DNA of 64,000 bases. Source: Euwallacea fornicatus. Its lineage: Eukaryota; Arthropoda; Insecta; Coleoptera; Curculionidae. The first letter of the stretch is position 1, and each line of letters starts with the position of its first letter. Of this stretch, positions 12,057 through 24,900 are shown piece after piece. Position numbers and translations under genes: made by a program. The stretch is taken from assembly GCF_040115645.1 (NCBI RefSeq), contig NC_089561.1:3162001-3226000 (forward strand), written 5' to 3'. The notes beneath the pieces were generated by a model. The model ran no database searches, was not told where the DNA came from, and saw only the letters and a list, made by a program, of their open reading frames with translations.

Positions 12057-13480
12057 CACTGCGTGACATAGAAAACAGAACACCCCGTAAAAATGGTTTT
12101 GTTTAAATAATTTCTGATATGCGTGTTTGCGTATGGGAGCACGAAAAACGATGAATTTTTCAACCGTATTTATCAATGAATTTACGAGTTATCTGATATT
12201 TTAAGTTTTTTTTTTTACCACAAAAATTGTAATAAAATATCAACAATATGATTGCAAAATATCATTTATTGGTGTGTGGTGTGCTTAGAAAGTGATTTTA
12301 GATTAAGTAAATATGGCTAAGCGCAGAATGCAACGAAATTCTAGTCAACTGAGCAAGTTTGAGAGAGGTAGAATTGTAGGTCTAACGGAGGCTAATCGGT
12401 CATTTAGGGAAATCGCCACTAAATTGAACTGTAGTGTAAACACTATAGTGAGACACGGTCAGGCATGATGCCAAGAAGAGTAAACAGGCAGAAAGAGAAA
12501 TACTGGACAATCCCGAAGAACTGCGGAACGCCAAGATGGCCGTCTCCGAATTATGGCCCTAAGAGACAAGTTCCCCTCGTCAAAGACGCTGGCGGATCGG
12601 TGGTTTGCTGATAATAAAAAACCCATTGGAATTCGAACCATTTATAGTCGGATAAGAAGTTTTGAACTGATTTCTTACTGTCACCATTTTGTGTTACCGC
12701 TCACCTTAAATTATCGTCAAAATCGACTGCAGTGGTGCAGAGAACGGATGAATTGTAATCTGAAATGAGATAAAATCGTGTTTAGTGACGAGTCCAGATT
12801 CTCTTTGGGTATGTATGATGGTCGGACAAGAAGACAGGGTGAAAGGCGAGATCCTCAATTTACCATACAGAGGCATGTCCGTCGGATTATTGGAGTATGA
12901 GTTGGGTGCTATTGCATATGGTAGCAAGTCCTCTTTACTTTTCATCAGAGGCTGCATGACAGTCCAATGATACATCCAAAAGTCCTGGAAACTCATGTCG
13001 TGTCTTATATGAAAACTCTTGTTAATCCAGTTTTCCAGCAAGACAATGTACGATCGCAGATGGTTAGAATGATTATGGACTTTTTTTGAACAAAATACAA
13101 TCAATTTGCCACACTGGCCAGCTCGCACTTCAGACCTCTCGCCGATTGAACATGTACGAGATATTGCAGGTAGAAGGTTGCATAATTGCCCTATCCCCGA
13201 GAAACCGTAACGGCGCTATGTCATGCCGTCCAGTTAGCCTGGAATGAGATCCCCCTAAAAGACATCAATCACTTCATTAGATCCGTGCCTAGACGCGTAC
13301 AGGAATGTATAAGGCACCGCGGAGGACCGATAAATTATCAATTATTTTTTTGGTTTTAATCAATTAAATTTGTTTAATTTTTCAATGAAGTATTTGTTTT
13401 AGCGCCAGAAACATGCGTACCAAAAACAATTGAAATATAACCATTTTTGTGGGGTTTCATCTTTTCTGTGTCACGCTGTG
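12057..13480 (+). mobile_element. Inner Tc1-like element with TIRs and TA target duplication
   Basis: The left TIR CACTGCGTGACATAGAAAAC starts at 12057. The reverse complement of the right end reads CACAGCGTGACACAGAAAAG and ends at 13480. Homology continues through aaaatggtt, about 45 bp in all. TA lies on both sides (12055-12056 and 13481-13482). Length is 1424 bp, ordinary for Tc1-like transposons. Removing it with one TA rejoins the minus-strand transposase frame of the outer element. Confidence 0.9.
12313..13350 (+). pseudogene. Tc1-like transposase of the inner element, broken
   Basis: The start MAKRRMQRNSSQLSKFERG is followed by RSFREIATKLNCSVNTIVR (HTH), then a stop near 12466. Later blocks are LQWCRERMNC, IVFSDESRFSLGMYDGR (first catalytic Asp), RRDPQF and RHV, VFQQDNVRSQM (second Asp), LASSHFRPLAD as the decayed WPARSPDLSPIE, then LAWNEIPLKDINHFIRSVPR and RVQECIRHRGGPINY. 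Several stops and frameshifts lie between them. The order and spacing match the Tc1 group that ends in RGGxxxY. The protein is not functional here. Confidence 0.85.
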
Positions 13481-13489
13481 TATTAGTAT

Positions 13490-13924
13490 CCTCATGGGTC
13501 ATTTAGTTCCATGTTATCTCAAGGTGGCGTCGCACCTCATCCAAATTGTTAGGAGGGCTTGGTAAATTTCGAAGACGGCCCCTCCTCATGTCCCAAATAC
13601 GTTCAATGGGTGATAGGTCCGGTGATCGCGCAGGCCAGAGCGGCAATTTTCACTTTCGCTTGTTCCCGGTACCTTCGCGTAACGTTCGCGGAATGCGGCC
13701 TTGCATTGCCTTCATGTCCTTTGCTGCCACGGGGCGGACATCCAGCTGGACGATGTTGCTGACTCCCTTCTTCGCGAAAACCGTACTGTCGCAATAGAGG
13801 CGTTGTGGTTCCGACTCGTTATTCGGGCAATTTCACGAAAAGAAAGGCCGCCCTGCTTCCGTTCGCCCTCTATCAAAACCCGACATATGGAAGAAATTTC
13901 GGCTCTGCATCGCTGAGGGCACAT
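13490..13924 (-). pseudogene. Outer Tc1 transposase: N- and C-terminal parts, core deleted
   Basis: From an ATG at 13924 the minus strand reads MCPQRCRAEISSICRVLIEG and LSFREIARITSRN, the helix-turn-helix that binds the TIR. After frame changes the sequence jumps to LPLWPARSPDLSPIERIWD, LDEVRRHLEITWN, a stop, and THEDTN at 13490. The DDE core up to the second Asp is missing. The last residues continue on the far side of the inner element, at 12054-11995, as NTLQSVPQREHYQFF and a stop. This corresponds to the family block DINxLxxSMPRR. Confidence 0.75.
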
Positions 13925-14113
13925 TATGAAGGCTCGTTGACCGTTCAGCAACAAAATAAACTGATATGTAAATTTAAATTTTATTTTATTTATCGAATAA
14001 AAAATCTGGATGGTTCGTGCCCAAAAAAACCTGCGGCGTCCCTTTTCTTTTACTAAATCTCCGATCACGTGATACTCTATTATCACGCAGTATTTTGCCT
14101 AATTTACAGGACT

Positions 14114-15161
14114 TGATGATTGTTGTTTTTACGCGGTGGTGCATATCTTAGGAAACTGAGTGTACGATAACGTGGCGTAATAGCATTTTAGCGATGGTGA
14201 ATCATAATGTTCCCTTAGGAAGTGTAAGTAAAGGGCGACCAGCTTCTACTCGGCGACGATCCTCGGCTCCCTCTGTCTCCAGCCTGCAACCTCTCTCCTC
14301 GGGTCAAAATTCATCAAAGGCTCATCCATCAATATTATCTGGTAGTTTTCCACTGCAAGTCGTAAATAGGGAAAGTATGAAAGTATTCAAGGAGCAATGA
14401 TCGAGAACAGCATTGTTTAAGTTTTACCTCGGGTCTTACATGAACTGAAAGTGCCCATAAAGAAGTTTAAGGCTCCGACTCAAGTTAGACAAAGAGCTGG
14501 CGTCAATATGCCCTGTTTATCAAGCAACGATTTATTTCAAACGTTCTGGCACCTCGGAAAACAATAGTAAAAGTTGTTTTATTTAAGCAAGAATCTCGAT
14601 TAGTACGAAAACTTGTTTCATACCCTACTTGGAAGTTTGATTAAGTTTCAGGCTTGTAACCGCGGTTCGGAAAACTAATTCTCGAGGGCGGGATAAAATT
14701 TAACTTATCACTTAAAAGTTTGTCGGCCAGGTTTAACACGTGTTTGCCATGACTAAGTTCTTGTACTTTAGTCGGCAGTACATTAATTTTGAATGAATAC
14801 AATCTCCACAGGCTCCATACACATGTCGGGGCATGTGGGTGTCTTGTTTATGTTTTGTGGCCACTGCACTAACGAGGTTTTAAATTGCATCTTGGGTTTA
14901 AAAGCATAGTGGCACGCAAAAGGCACCTTGGGCAATGGCGGAATACAATGGGATTGAAGGAATAATTTTCCCCTTGGGGAGGGCACAGACCCGAATGAAC
15001 AATCTAAATTCCCCGAGGCACAAAAACGTTTGCGAAAAATATTTTTTACTACATTATCCCAGCAATTTCCGACATGCCCCATTGTTTATACCAGGAAAAG
15101 TTGCCTTTTTCAGACTTTTTAATATAGGAAAATATGCAAACGTTCTAGGCTAGTAAATATA
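14114..15161. other. No recognisable gene
   Basis: Open frames at 14194-14400 (plus, Ser-rich) and 14783-15082 (minus) show no family motif and no convincing splice context. Nothing else is supported. Confidence 0.4.
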
Positions 15162-15991
15162 CAGCGTTTGTGAAAAGTATTGCAACGCATGTATAGCTTT
15201 CATGAATTCGATATTTGAAAAAAAATACTTGAACACGTATAATTTTAATTAAAAACAAAGCATTCAATGCATTATTTTCGTTGTTAAAATTTTTTAACCC
15301 TAACCAGCTAACGCTACTAACTTTTTATTTTTAAATGGAAATGTACCCATTGTAATATATCAAATGAAAGGTAATCCAATAAGGGATACAACGGTATACT
15401 CAGAACTCAAATTGGATCTATAGTTTAATTAAAAAATACAGTAATTACATCACACAAAATTGAAATTCCTGTAATAAATGCTCAAATTGGGTTTCAGTAA
15501 CAATTTGGCAATGACTCAGTCGTTCCTCGAACTCTTTTATTCAATTATCCAGTGTTGCTTCTGTTATTAATTCCTATTGTGTTTGAATTGTAAAACGTAA
15601 ATCACCTCAATTTTGCGGCCTATTTTTGTAAACGGAACCTGTTAAGTGACCCTATAGAAAAAATCGAGGGACGCAAGATCTGATGGTCGTGACGGCCATT
15701 CTGTTGCGCGCCCCCTATCTGTCCGTCTCCTAGGGAAAATCGCATGAATTTTTTAAGGAAACTGTAGATCCAATTTTGTGTGTATTATGGCCCTTATTGA
15801 ATTACCTCTCGTTTGACGTACTACAGTAGCTACCTTTCCATTTGAAAGTACAAAGTTAGTAGGGGTAACTGGATAGGAGTGAAAATTTTGAATGCCTTTT
15901 TTAAAATAAAATTATACTTGTTTAAGCCTTTTTAAAAAATATCAGGTTTCTGAAAGTTATAAACGCGTTGCAATACTTCTTACAGGCATTC
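15162..15991 (-). mobile_element. Deleted long-TIR Tc1/mariner element
   Basis: The left end after TA at 15160-15161 reads CAGCGTTTGTGAAAAGTATT, then GCAACGC. The reverse complement of the right end contains GTAAGAAGTATTGCAACGC. Further matches run for about 250-300 bp, for example CTACTAACTTT, AAATGGAAA, AATTGGATCTA and CAATAAGGG. Between the arms (15480-15740, minus strand) a transposase C-terminus is left: a decayed SPDLTPLDFFLWGHL block, VYKNRPQN, then EFEERLSHCQIVTETQFEHLLQ split by stops. It is a derivative that kept both ends and lost most of the enzyme. Confidence 0.75.
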
Positions 15992-18900
15992 CATAGGGGA
16001 GGAAGCTTGGAATTGTAAATTTCGAGCGCGTCTTCATATCCTCGGATGTCGGGGTTGAAAGCCTTTTAAACTTGGCAGCTGCTATCGTCAATTAGGGTTC
16101 ATCAAAAGTAAACACTATCCGAAGAGACTACTTCGGCAATATATCGTTGATATTTTACGAGATCCTGGAGTTTTTCCTCGAAGGCCAGATTCAGTTGATC
16201 CAGAAATATCTGGGTCCAATTATGATAATGTATCCTGCGGACGGTTCGGACTGGTATCTGCAGGTGGCAGTATCTGGTCGAGTGCGCGTTAATCCAAAAT
16301 GATTCAATTGAAATTTTCGTAAGTGCCGACAATGTTGCCTTAAGGCCAGCCGGAAAAGTGCGTGTTTTCGGAGCAACAATTGAGATAGCGTGGTCTAATG
16401 TGCAGTTCAATCGCAGGAAGATCTCTAAATGTGAGAGAAAGAAAGTATTTTTTGTCATGGTTAAAACGTTGCTCGATTGAGTGTTAAGTGACCTAAAATC
16501 TTGCTTTTTTCAGATTTTAATCGATAAGATAAACGTACAATATTTAGAGTCTACAACCTCTGACCGCGCTACTCGAACTGAGTCGATTGGTCGTTGCGAG
16601 CCCAAAAATATTATAAATTCGAAATGTTCGATCGCCCTAAAGAGCCGTAAAGGTCTCAAGGGCACAGATATTCACATTTTCGTCGAGAAATTTAAAAAAG
16701 GAACGAAACTTTGATCGTAACGAAAAGTAACTTAATCTCCGATTATGCAATACTTAATACCACCGGATTCGTGTATTATCTCCATCGTTGGTCTCATTCC
16801 AGAGTTTTCAAGCGCTAAATCAATATCGAGGAAGCAGCTGTATCTTTTTCCGATCAAGACACTAAGATATCGTAATGTCGTCATTTTTAGATCTCTACAG
16901 CCATTTGTCTAGATCCAAGATAATGGAAAACCCTGTGCTCTCCCTATTCCCCGGCCTATTTTTATGTCAATTCCAAGGCAGGTAAAGGAAATAAAACAGG
17001 AAGATGGAGATATTTTATTTTTATTATTATATGCAGTTTGAAATAGCCTCGAAAACACTCCGCTTATGGCATAAGGTTTTGGATAGATCTGTCTGTAACT
17101 AAACCATCGAGGTCTGCGTAATTTACAACAATATTGGGAAAATTTGTGGTATTCACAGTTTCGTGTTCAAAAGTTATGCGACAGCGACCGCGGTACAAGA
17201 AAATTTCGAACTTCTCAAACTTAATATTTAGAGGCGAACGAAGATATATGGGATTCCCATGCTCCTTGGAGTTTCGTCTTATTAGTTTCAGTGTCATATT
17301 TTATATTCCAGAAGTTAGAGTTACGCCTGCCGAACTTTGTGGCGGTTTTATTTCGATGTAATAAGATTATTTACGATCTAGGGAATTGGGAAAAGAATGG
17401 GGAAACAAGTTGACGACAATGGAAACAAGCCGATTTCAAGGATGTAATCGTGTTGGAGACTTTTGAAATTGTCGATTTCTGTCATTTATAAGCAGAAAAC
17501 TGGTTTTAATAAATCAAATTCTGGTCCACACAATGAACTGTTAATCTAATGGACTGCAGAATGGCGCCGTTATCGCTCCATATTATGTCGGCTGCTAAAT
17601 TTAGAGCGTTGTTGTGGATAATTCACTGGGAGATATTTTACTACTTCAGCGGAATTTCCATTATGAAATTTGCTGAATATTTTGGCTTTTATTTTATGAC
17701 CGAGCGGCAGCGTAAAATAACGCAAAATAAATACTAAAAGTTAGAAATAATTATATTAAAAATTTAATTTGAAAGAAGTTCTCGCAGAAACGTAAAAATA
17801 CGAAACTCAACTATTGACGGAACCTTATTTTCCGAACGTTCACCAAAAAATTTCCAAACGTATGAAAATTAACATCAGTGATGAGATGAGAAGAGAGCCC
17901 AATTTAAGTTTAAACTCGAATCTGAACACTCAAGCTGGATAATAATCTCATGGATAGTGAAAGTTGTTCTCACAAACTTATGAACCAAATAGAAACTTAT
18001 TTAGAGCTATTTAATTGGATCGAGCGTTACAATTCTCCTCATTCCCATTCAAAACGAAGTTTCAATAAAGTTTTTATAAAGTGTTGCTCTCCAATTTGAA
18101 TGTTCTCGAATTATTTCTCGTTTGAGATCTCAATATCGAAGCAGTTCTTTGTAAGCGTCTTCTTTATGAAGGTCCGATATTTTTAGTTGAAAGAAGTGAA
18201 ATATTATTAAGGATATAAAGACGTGATCGAAAGGTTATTTTAGAACATTTTTCATGTGAATTTTCCTTTATTTCGAAATTTGCAGAAGAAATTTAAAAAT
18301 ATGAATGTCGAGAGGTATATTTACAATGGAAATTTGCCTTGCTACAGAGAGCTAAAATTACATTCCGAAAAACATAACATTTTTATTGTTCCTGTAATTC
18401 GCAACCTGTTGAGCACCCTCTTATTCTCAATGGGTAAATTTGAAATTGATGTTCGGGTTTCAGTTGGTCGACCTGCATCGCCCAAAGTGATTGATTGGGT
18501 TATCAACGACATATCCCCCTGTAAAAACTAAAGCATCTTTACATTAGCATAGCAAGCTCCCAAACACTGAAGCGAGGTAAGGTGCAACAAACGTCTCCGT
18601 TCATCTTCCGCCTCATGAAGTGTCCATTACAATAATTTATCAGAAAAATCTAATACCCATTCGATTCGAAAACTGCAGTAAAAGCTGATAAAATATCTCT
18701 TCGAGCGTCCTCGTGTAATTGCTATTACAGAATTCCAAGCTTCATTGAAAATTGAATTTTTCAGTGACATGCACTTCAATGCTACCAGAGTTCGTATAAA
18801 ATTTCTGTTGGCCAAAACGAAATACACTTTGAGATTTAATATGATTCAAAAAGCTCCCGGAAGGGGCGAGGAAATGAAATTCTTAGTCGAAAATATGAGG

Positions 18901-21900
18901 ACGTCGCTATAAATGGAAACCCACAATGTCATTTCTGTTTGTACTCGAAATATCTTGAAAAAAGGGGAAAAATTGAGAAAGGAGTGAATCAAATTGTACT
19001 CTGGCATCTCTATCGATGTTCACATAAAATTTACCTATAATTGATGGAAACGGAATAATAATCTCCACTTAATTAATTAATCCCTGTCATGTGAAAATGA
19101 AATCTTCGTTTCCGAAGGTCGCTAAAGGTTGACGCATCGTTGTTGCTAAGAAATCTACTAAGTTAGAGATCAACTCCATTTCTTACTCTCGATTCAAAAT
19201 TCAAATTTGCAGCTAGACTTTACTAGATATGCCACAGTGCCTGTGCAAATAGGAAATCGCTCGTCTCTGACCAGTCTAAAGAGCAGCCAGGTTCATTCAA
19301 AACTTTAAACAATACAAAACTTCTCTCTGGGGAGGAACACGTAGGAGCTCGAGCAGGTTTTAATCTTGAAAATTGAAAATGTGATATTTCTAGGAAATGG
19401 TCACTGCAAGGATCTACATCCAAACGATCTGCGTATTATAATTTCTTCGTTAGTGTCGGATTATCTAAATTGTTTTTTTTTAGTTTTTATAAAAATCGAT
19501 TAGAGAATATTGGAAATGTTCAGCATCTGACCGAACTACTGCCAGAATCACGTCAGAATGTCTACCTAGTTATAATGAATTGATGAAAATATAACTATTA
19601 TAGTAAGTTCAGTATTTTCTCTGATCACTCTGAAAAGACATGGTTTGTGATTTGCATAATAAGTCATTCATGATATAAAGAAAGATAGTCAATTTGACAA
19701 CAATCACATGGTTTCTTAACTATGATTTGACGTCACTATTTGAAATATGGTTATATCTTTGAGAGACTAATGGCTCAATATGTTCTATTTGCGAGTGTTT
19801 CACATTCTCATCTCAGAAAAACCTCCAGAGAATTGATGTAATGGCGTTGTTCTTGGATGGCGAAATTTATTTCTCGGTAGTTTTACTTTTATTTTCTTTT
19901 TATACCTCAGCTACCTCCTAACCTCATCCATATGCGAGATACTGGGATACAAACTAATTCTGCTTAAGACTATTGCTTGAATACAAATTTTTGTTCAATT
20001 TAAAATTTTCTTATTATGTGTGGTTCAAGTGAGCATTTTTACGTGTTAAGAAAAAAGTTTTTGATTATAGAAGATATTCCCTGAAAACGAGATACGTTTG
20101 TTTTTTCTTAGCTGACCTTTGCCAACAGTAAAGAACCTTACATTAAATTGGTTTAGTCCTCGAGAAACAGCGTGCATGTCGCATGATCTGATAATAGAAA
20201 AACAACATCAAATATAGATCTCTAAATAGATTCCGTTGTTTCCGAAGAGAGGTTAAACTAATTTAACAACCCTAAAACGTGCGGCTACTGAATTGAAAAC
20301 GAAGGTACTCTAGTTGGGTTAATAGAGCCATAAATATCTTGGAAAGTTACTTTTCCATTTACCAGACCGTATTTTAATATTATTTGAGGCAAAATTTATG
20401 ACTAGGCACAAACCATTTACTTAAGAAATTCCACTGAGTAAATATTTTCGGAATTTAAAATATTCCTTGCCACGCGAGGCTGAACGATGAATTCGTCTCA
20501 TTATTCTTAAAAAATCCAAAAATTTAATCGAAAACACGAACAATATTAAAAAGCTTTCGGGCTTTCAAGGGGTTTGATCAAACCATCCATGTGTTTTATT
20601 TTATGTATTCAGAGTTATTTTCATTTGCCATCAAAGGTTTGGCTTGTTTTAGAAATGCCAGTTTGTTTGTCATATCTTCATAGAGGGAGAGGAAATAGAC
20701 GAATATTCGATTATCTTCGTAGTTGAAAGGCAGAAATTCAGTAAGTCCGTTTGCCCATGGATGTCAGAGAGAATGTTTAAAATAGCATCTAAGATAACAT
20801 GAACCACGTGGCGAACCCATATTATGATTTTCATTTTTATTCACCAACTCGCGGATTTGTAAAATTATTTCCTAACAAAATAATGGACATTTCTCTGCCT
20901 TTTTTCACCACCGGCGGGGTACTTTACGATTTTTTCTCATCGAATAAATCATAGACTTTACAGCAAAAAGGGCCTTTTTCAACAAACATTTCTCCGCTGG
21001 TGTGAAATCGCATTACTTACACACACCCTACCTGCAAAGATAAAACGAGAATATATGCCTAACAAATATAAATCCTGACGTTCTAATACCTCCGTTATTC
21101 ATGGTGAAATACACATATCCATAGTGAAATATCTCGTCGGAAACACGAATTGTTTCCCTAATATGAACATAAATTTCCTCTGGACCGTAAGTAAATGAAG
21201 CTTCTTTTTCTGCTATTGAAGCTGCAATAGTTGGTTGCCTCTTGACTGCTTTTTGATATATCATTTCCAATAAAATTTCCATTAAGCTGCTCGATTTCAG
21301 TTAATAGGGATTTTATGTCAATCAAATGTCCATTTAGAGCGGCTTAATTGTCGACATAATTGAGCGATACATAGCAATTGAGCATGGCAGTGATCTCTCG
21401 GACATAATGATGCCAATTTTAGCACAAAAATGTTCTTAAAAATTCCAAATAAATTTTTGTAAAATTCGGACACATTTCAGAATTGTAACCCAACTCATTT
21501 GACTATTTTATAGCGCGATCAAGGCCGTGAGTTTTATAACTTCGCGACATATCAGGTCAATAAGCTTGCAGGATGAAATTCCGCGGGGATTTTCTCGACG
21601 CTAACTTATACATAATATATTCCGGTGATTGATACATATGTTTAAATCGCAATACTTGGTATGTAATTGTCTCAGTTTGAAGGACTCTCATGCCAATTGC
21701 AAAAGTAGCCAGATGAAGAATTTTAATAGAATTTTCTTTAATTACTTAAAACCAGACATTATTTTGAGCAGATGTTTCCCAGAAGTGGCTTCTATAAGTG
21801 ATACATTTTAACAGCAAACCCGAAATTCCATTTTAGGAACCATTTTATCGCATAGGAAATGTTGCTTGACGTTTATCTAACATTATCCTTTAAGTTGTAT

Positions 21901-24900
21901 AATTTAACCTGTTTCTGCTTTTAGCCAAACCCGTTTCCATTTGTTGAAATTCGAATTAGTTGCCACTAATGGAACCAGTGGACTCTCGCGGTTAGACCAG
22001 ATATAGTCGAAATAATGTTATAATAAAAACATATATAGCATGATTGCCGCCAATTGCCTCTTGGTTAACTTGCAATAATTAATAATAAATTATTAGAGAA
22101 AGGATGGGATTAAATCCATAAATTTCCGTGACGCTAACTAAGAAATTGCCTGTCAAAACTGAAATGAAAATTTGCCTTTTGTCTTAAAATATGTTTCCGT
22201 GCAAAATGTCTGCAAGAAAGCTGAACGCAGACAGCTGAAAGAACGAATGCAAGCGGAATATTGATTCAAAGGAAAATAGTACTGCATTGGAGAAATGTCT
22301 TTATAAATCCGCACGACAGAAATACAAATATGATTAATGATAATCACCCGGCGATGAGTTACGTTTTCATATAAAACGAAAACAGAAATGGAGAAAAGTC
22401 CACCTCGCAAAGTTTGGACATTAGGGACATTTCGTCCAAAATCAACTTCGCCTCAGGAGGTCAAACTAATAAAATTTAATTTGCTTCTGGGAGCAAACAA
22501 AACGCCAAAGGATTTAATGTTTCTTATCTAACTTCGTTTCAGCTAAATAATTTAATTTAGGCGAGAAAGTTAAATTTATTTGTTTTAATTTGGAAAGCTT
22601 CCATAATTAAACAACCTTGTTTACTGTTGTTTTAGCTTAAGTAGCCACTTGCACCAAATTAGGAAGTTTACTTTATTTGATTAAGAGAAAGTTATCAATT
22701 GTTCACTTTTTTTTCTAAAATCCATTCCGTTCGTGTTGGGAGTGATTTTTTCCTCTTCCAGTATTGTTTAATTTAGTCGCTTTTAGATGAAAACCAGCTT
22801 AATTTTCTAGCCATGGTGTGCGCCAAATTATCATTTATATTGGATTATGTAATGATTCAATTTTATTGATATGAATTTCTCGATTGGGTTGTAAAAATTA
22901 TTTATATCTCTCGAGTTCCACAAATCCTCGTGAAAGTGCTCCCAACGTTTCTAATGTAGGTTAATGTCACGTAACTTTGAGCCAGTAAAGTCGGTTTTAT
23001 GGTTCGAAACAGCGAATTGAATTATTGTAAAAAAAATTTCAGCTTCCCCTTGAATTGTTCGATTATCATTTGTCCTCTTCCGTGTTTTACGTTTTTCCAT
23101 GTTTCTCTTCAAATAACTCAACATCTGTGTGATTTTTGCTTCCCTTCGTCAGTTTTGTTTTGTCTCCGAAATTTTCAGCAATGGTAAGAAAATTAGCTAT
23201 TCCCCCTCCTCATGGCACACATGTTAATAACCTCTATGGGGTAACTGTGATTCCGTTTCAACTACAACTTGACTTGCAATGCAGTGAATAATTATCGTGC
23301 GGACAGAGTCGTTAACAAAACATTTGTCTTTATATTTAAAAACTGAAATTTTTCAATTATGACCTCACGGATAAAATGGAGTTTGTAAATCGACCCTAAT
23401 ATTTCAATTTAACTTCTCTGACGTAAGAACCTAGAAGCTACTGAGCGAAAAGAGAAAATTTTAATTATTGCCAAATGCTCTAGACTGAATAAATTAGGTT
23501 GTCAAATTAGAGGCAAATTTAATTAGCAATGTTTCAGCTTTGTCAACTTTTTATTAAAAGATGTCTTTTAAATATTCAGATTTTCATTTAAATTAAATCT
23601 GTTATTGTGTTATTTTCAGCCAATTCGGCAATGAAATTCTGCTAAACAAACATGGGCCCATATTTTCTTAAATAAATAATGGATATTTCCACCTACAGGT
23701 CTGAGTGCGGAAGTCTTGAGCTCCGACGAAGCATTTCCGGAAACGGTATATACTCTTTATTAGACACTGATAAATTTAATATTTTCTTAATTTCAAGTTT
23801 CCAGAAAAATAAATCATTATCTTTGAAGTTGTTAAATAGAAAATTGCCGGCCAAGCAGAAAATGAAAATTTGCTCAGGCCGTAAATCACTGCTAAGACTC
23901 GCCCTGGAAAAATTTCTGCTTAAGGCTTGCAATTAAAAATAAATAATAAATAGACTATGTATTTCATAAAGTTACATTAAAAATCTGCTTGTCGGGTTGC
24001 GTTAAGGCTACCTAATGAATATTCTTCATGGGTTTTCCAACAATTATTCACACTACAACACGCTAAAGTTTCGAGCTGAAGCTAAATTTTAAACATTTAT
24101 TTCGTTGGATAAATTGAAGGGAAGAGCAAAAATAGTAATTGTTTTGTTGTGATTCTAAGATTTCCTCTGGGACTAAATTATTGGGGTTTGGACAGGTTTA
24201 ACTTATGTAGGCGCAGCAGGAACATTTCATAATATTCCTCTTTTAAAGGAGCCTTCGAAGCTCCTGCCTCAAATTTCCACCATAAACAAAGATCCAGAGG
24301 GAAACTTTAATTAACTTTAAAAGTTACTGGCATTTTTGAAATTCAGGGCAAACATTTCCAGACGTCTCGCATTAAAAATTACATAATCTAGTAAACCAAT
24401 TAATTCTCACGCTAATGCCACAAACTTTGCTCTTTTGCTTAAAAAAAGTTATTATGGAATTCGAGCTGAGAATTTTAAATGGTTTTAAAACCGCCAGATT
24501 TTGGACTTCGGTATTTACTCACTGATTCTTTGAATAAAAAAAATCGCAGATTCTTTCAATGAATTTTTTTATTCCTTTTTTATCTCCCTCAGATTTCTTT
24601 CTGCATTTCGTTTTATTACAAATTCAAATCGAAAAACTCCTGCATTGTATATCGAAACTAAGGCGAGCTTCATCTGACAAAGAAACACGTGCAGCAGGAG
24701 CTTAATTTTCTTTTTGTAAATAATTGCAGGGGCAGGATGAGGCTCTGCAGCATTTTTAAAATAAAATTTTAAACTGGATTTACAGAGGTTCCGCGATGAA
24801 GGAAGGAAATTATTTTCTGCGCCATTAATTTCGCTTTTTTATTGCATCGACCATTCTGAGAATCTCTAGCATTTTAAGTACCCATTTCGTGCTATAAATT

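Larger units (their letters stand above)
11926..14113 (-). mobile_element. Outer Tc1-like element, internally deleted and interrupted by a second Tc1
   Basis: The left end from 11926 (agtcttgtaattttggcc, TA before it) pairs with the reverse complement of the right end at 14113 (agtcctgtaaattaggc). Homology continues inward for about 65 bp (atatca, acgatc, tttcagtaaaa). The flanking dinucleotide is TA at the left and TG at the right. Transposase coding is on the minus strand but lacks its centre. The plus-strand element 12057-13480 sits inside it. Without the insert the outer copy would be about 760 bp. Confidence 0.8.
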
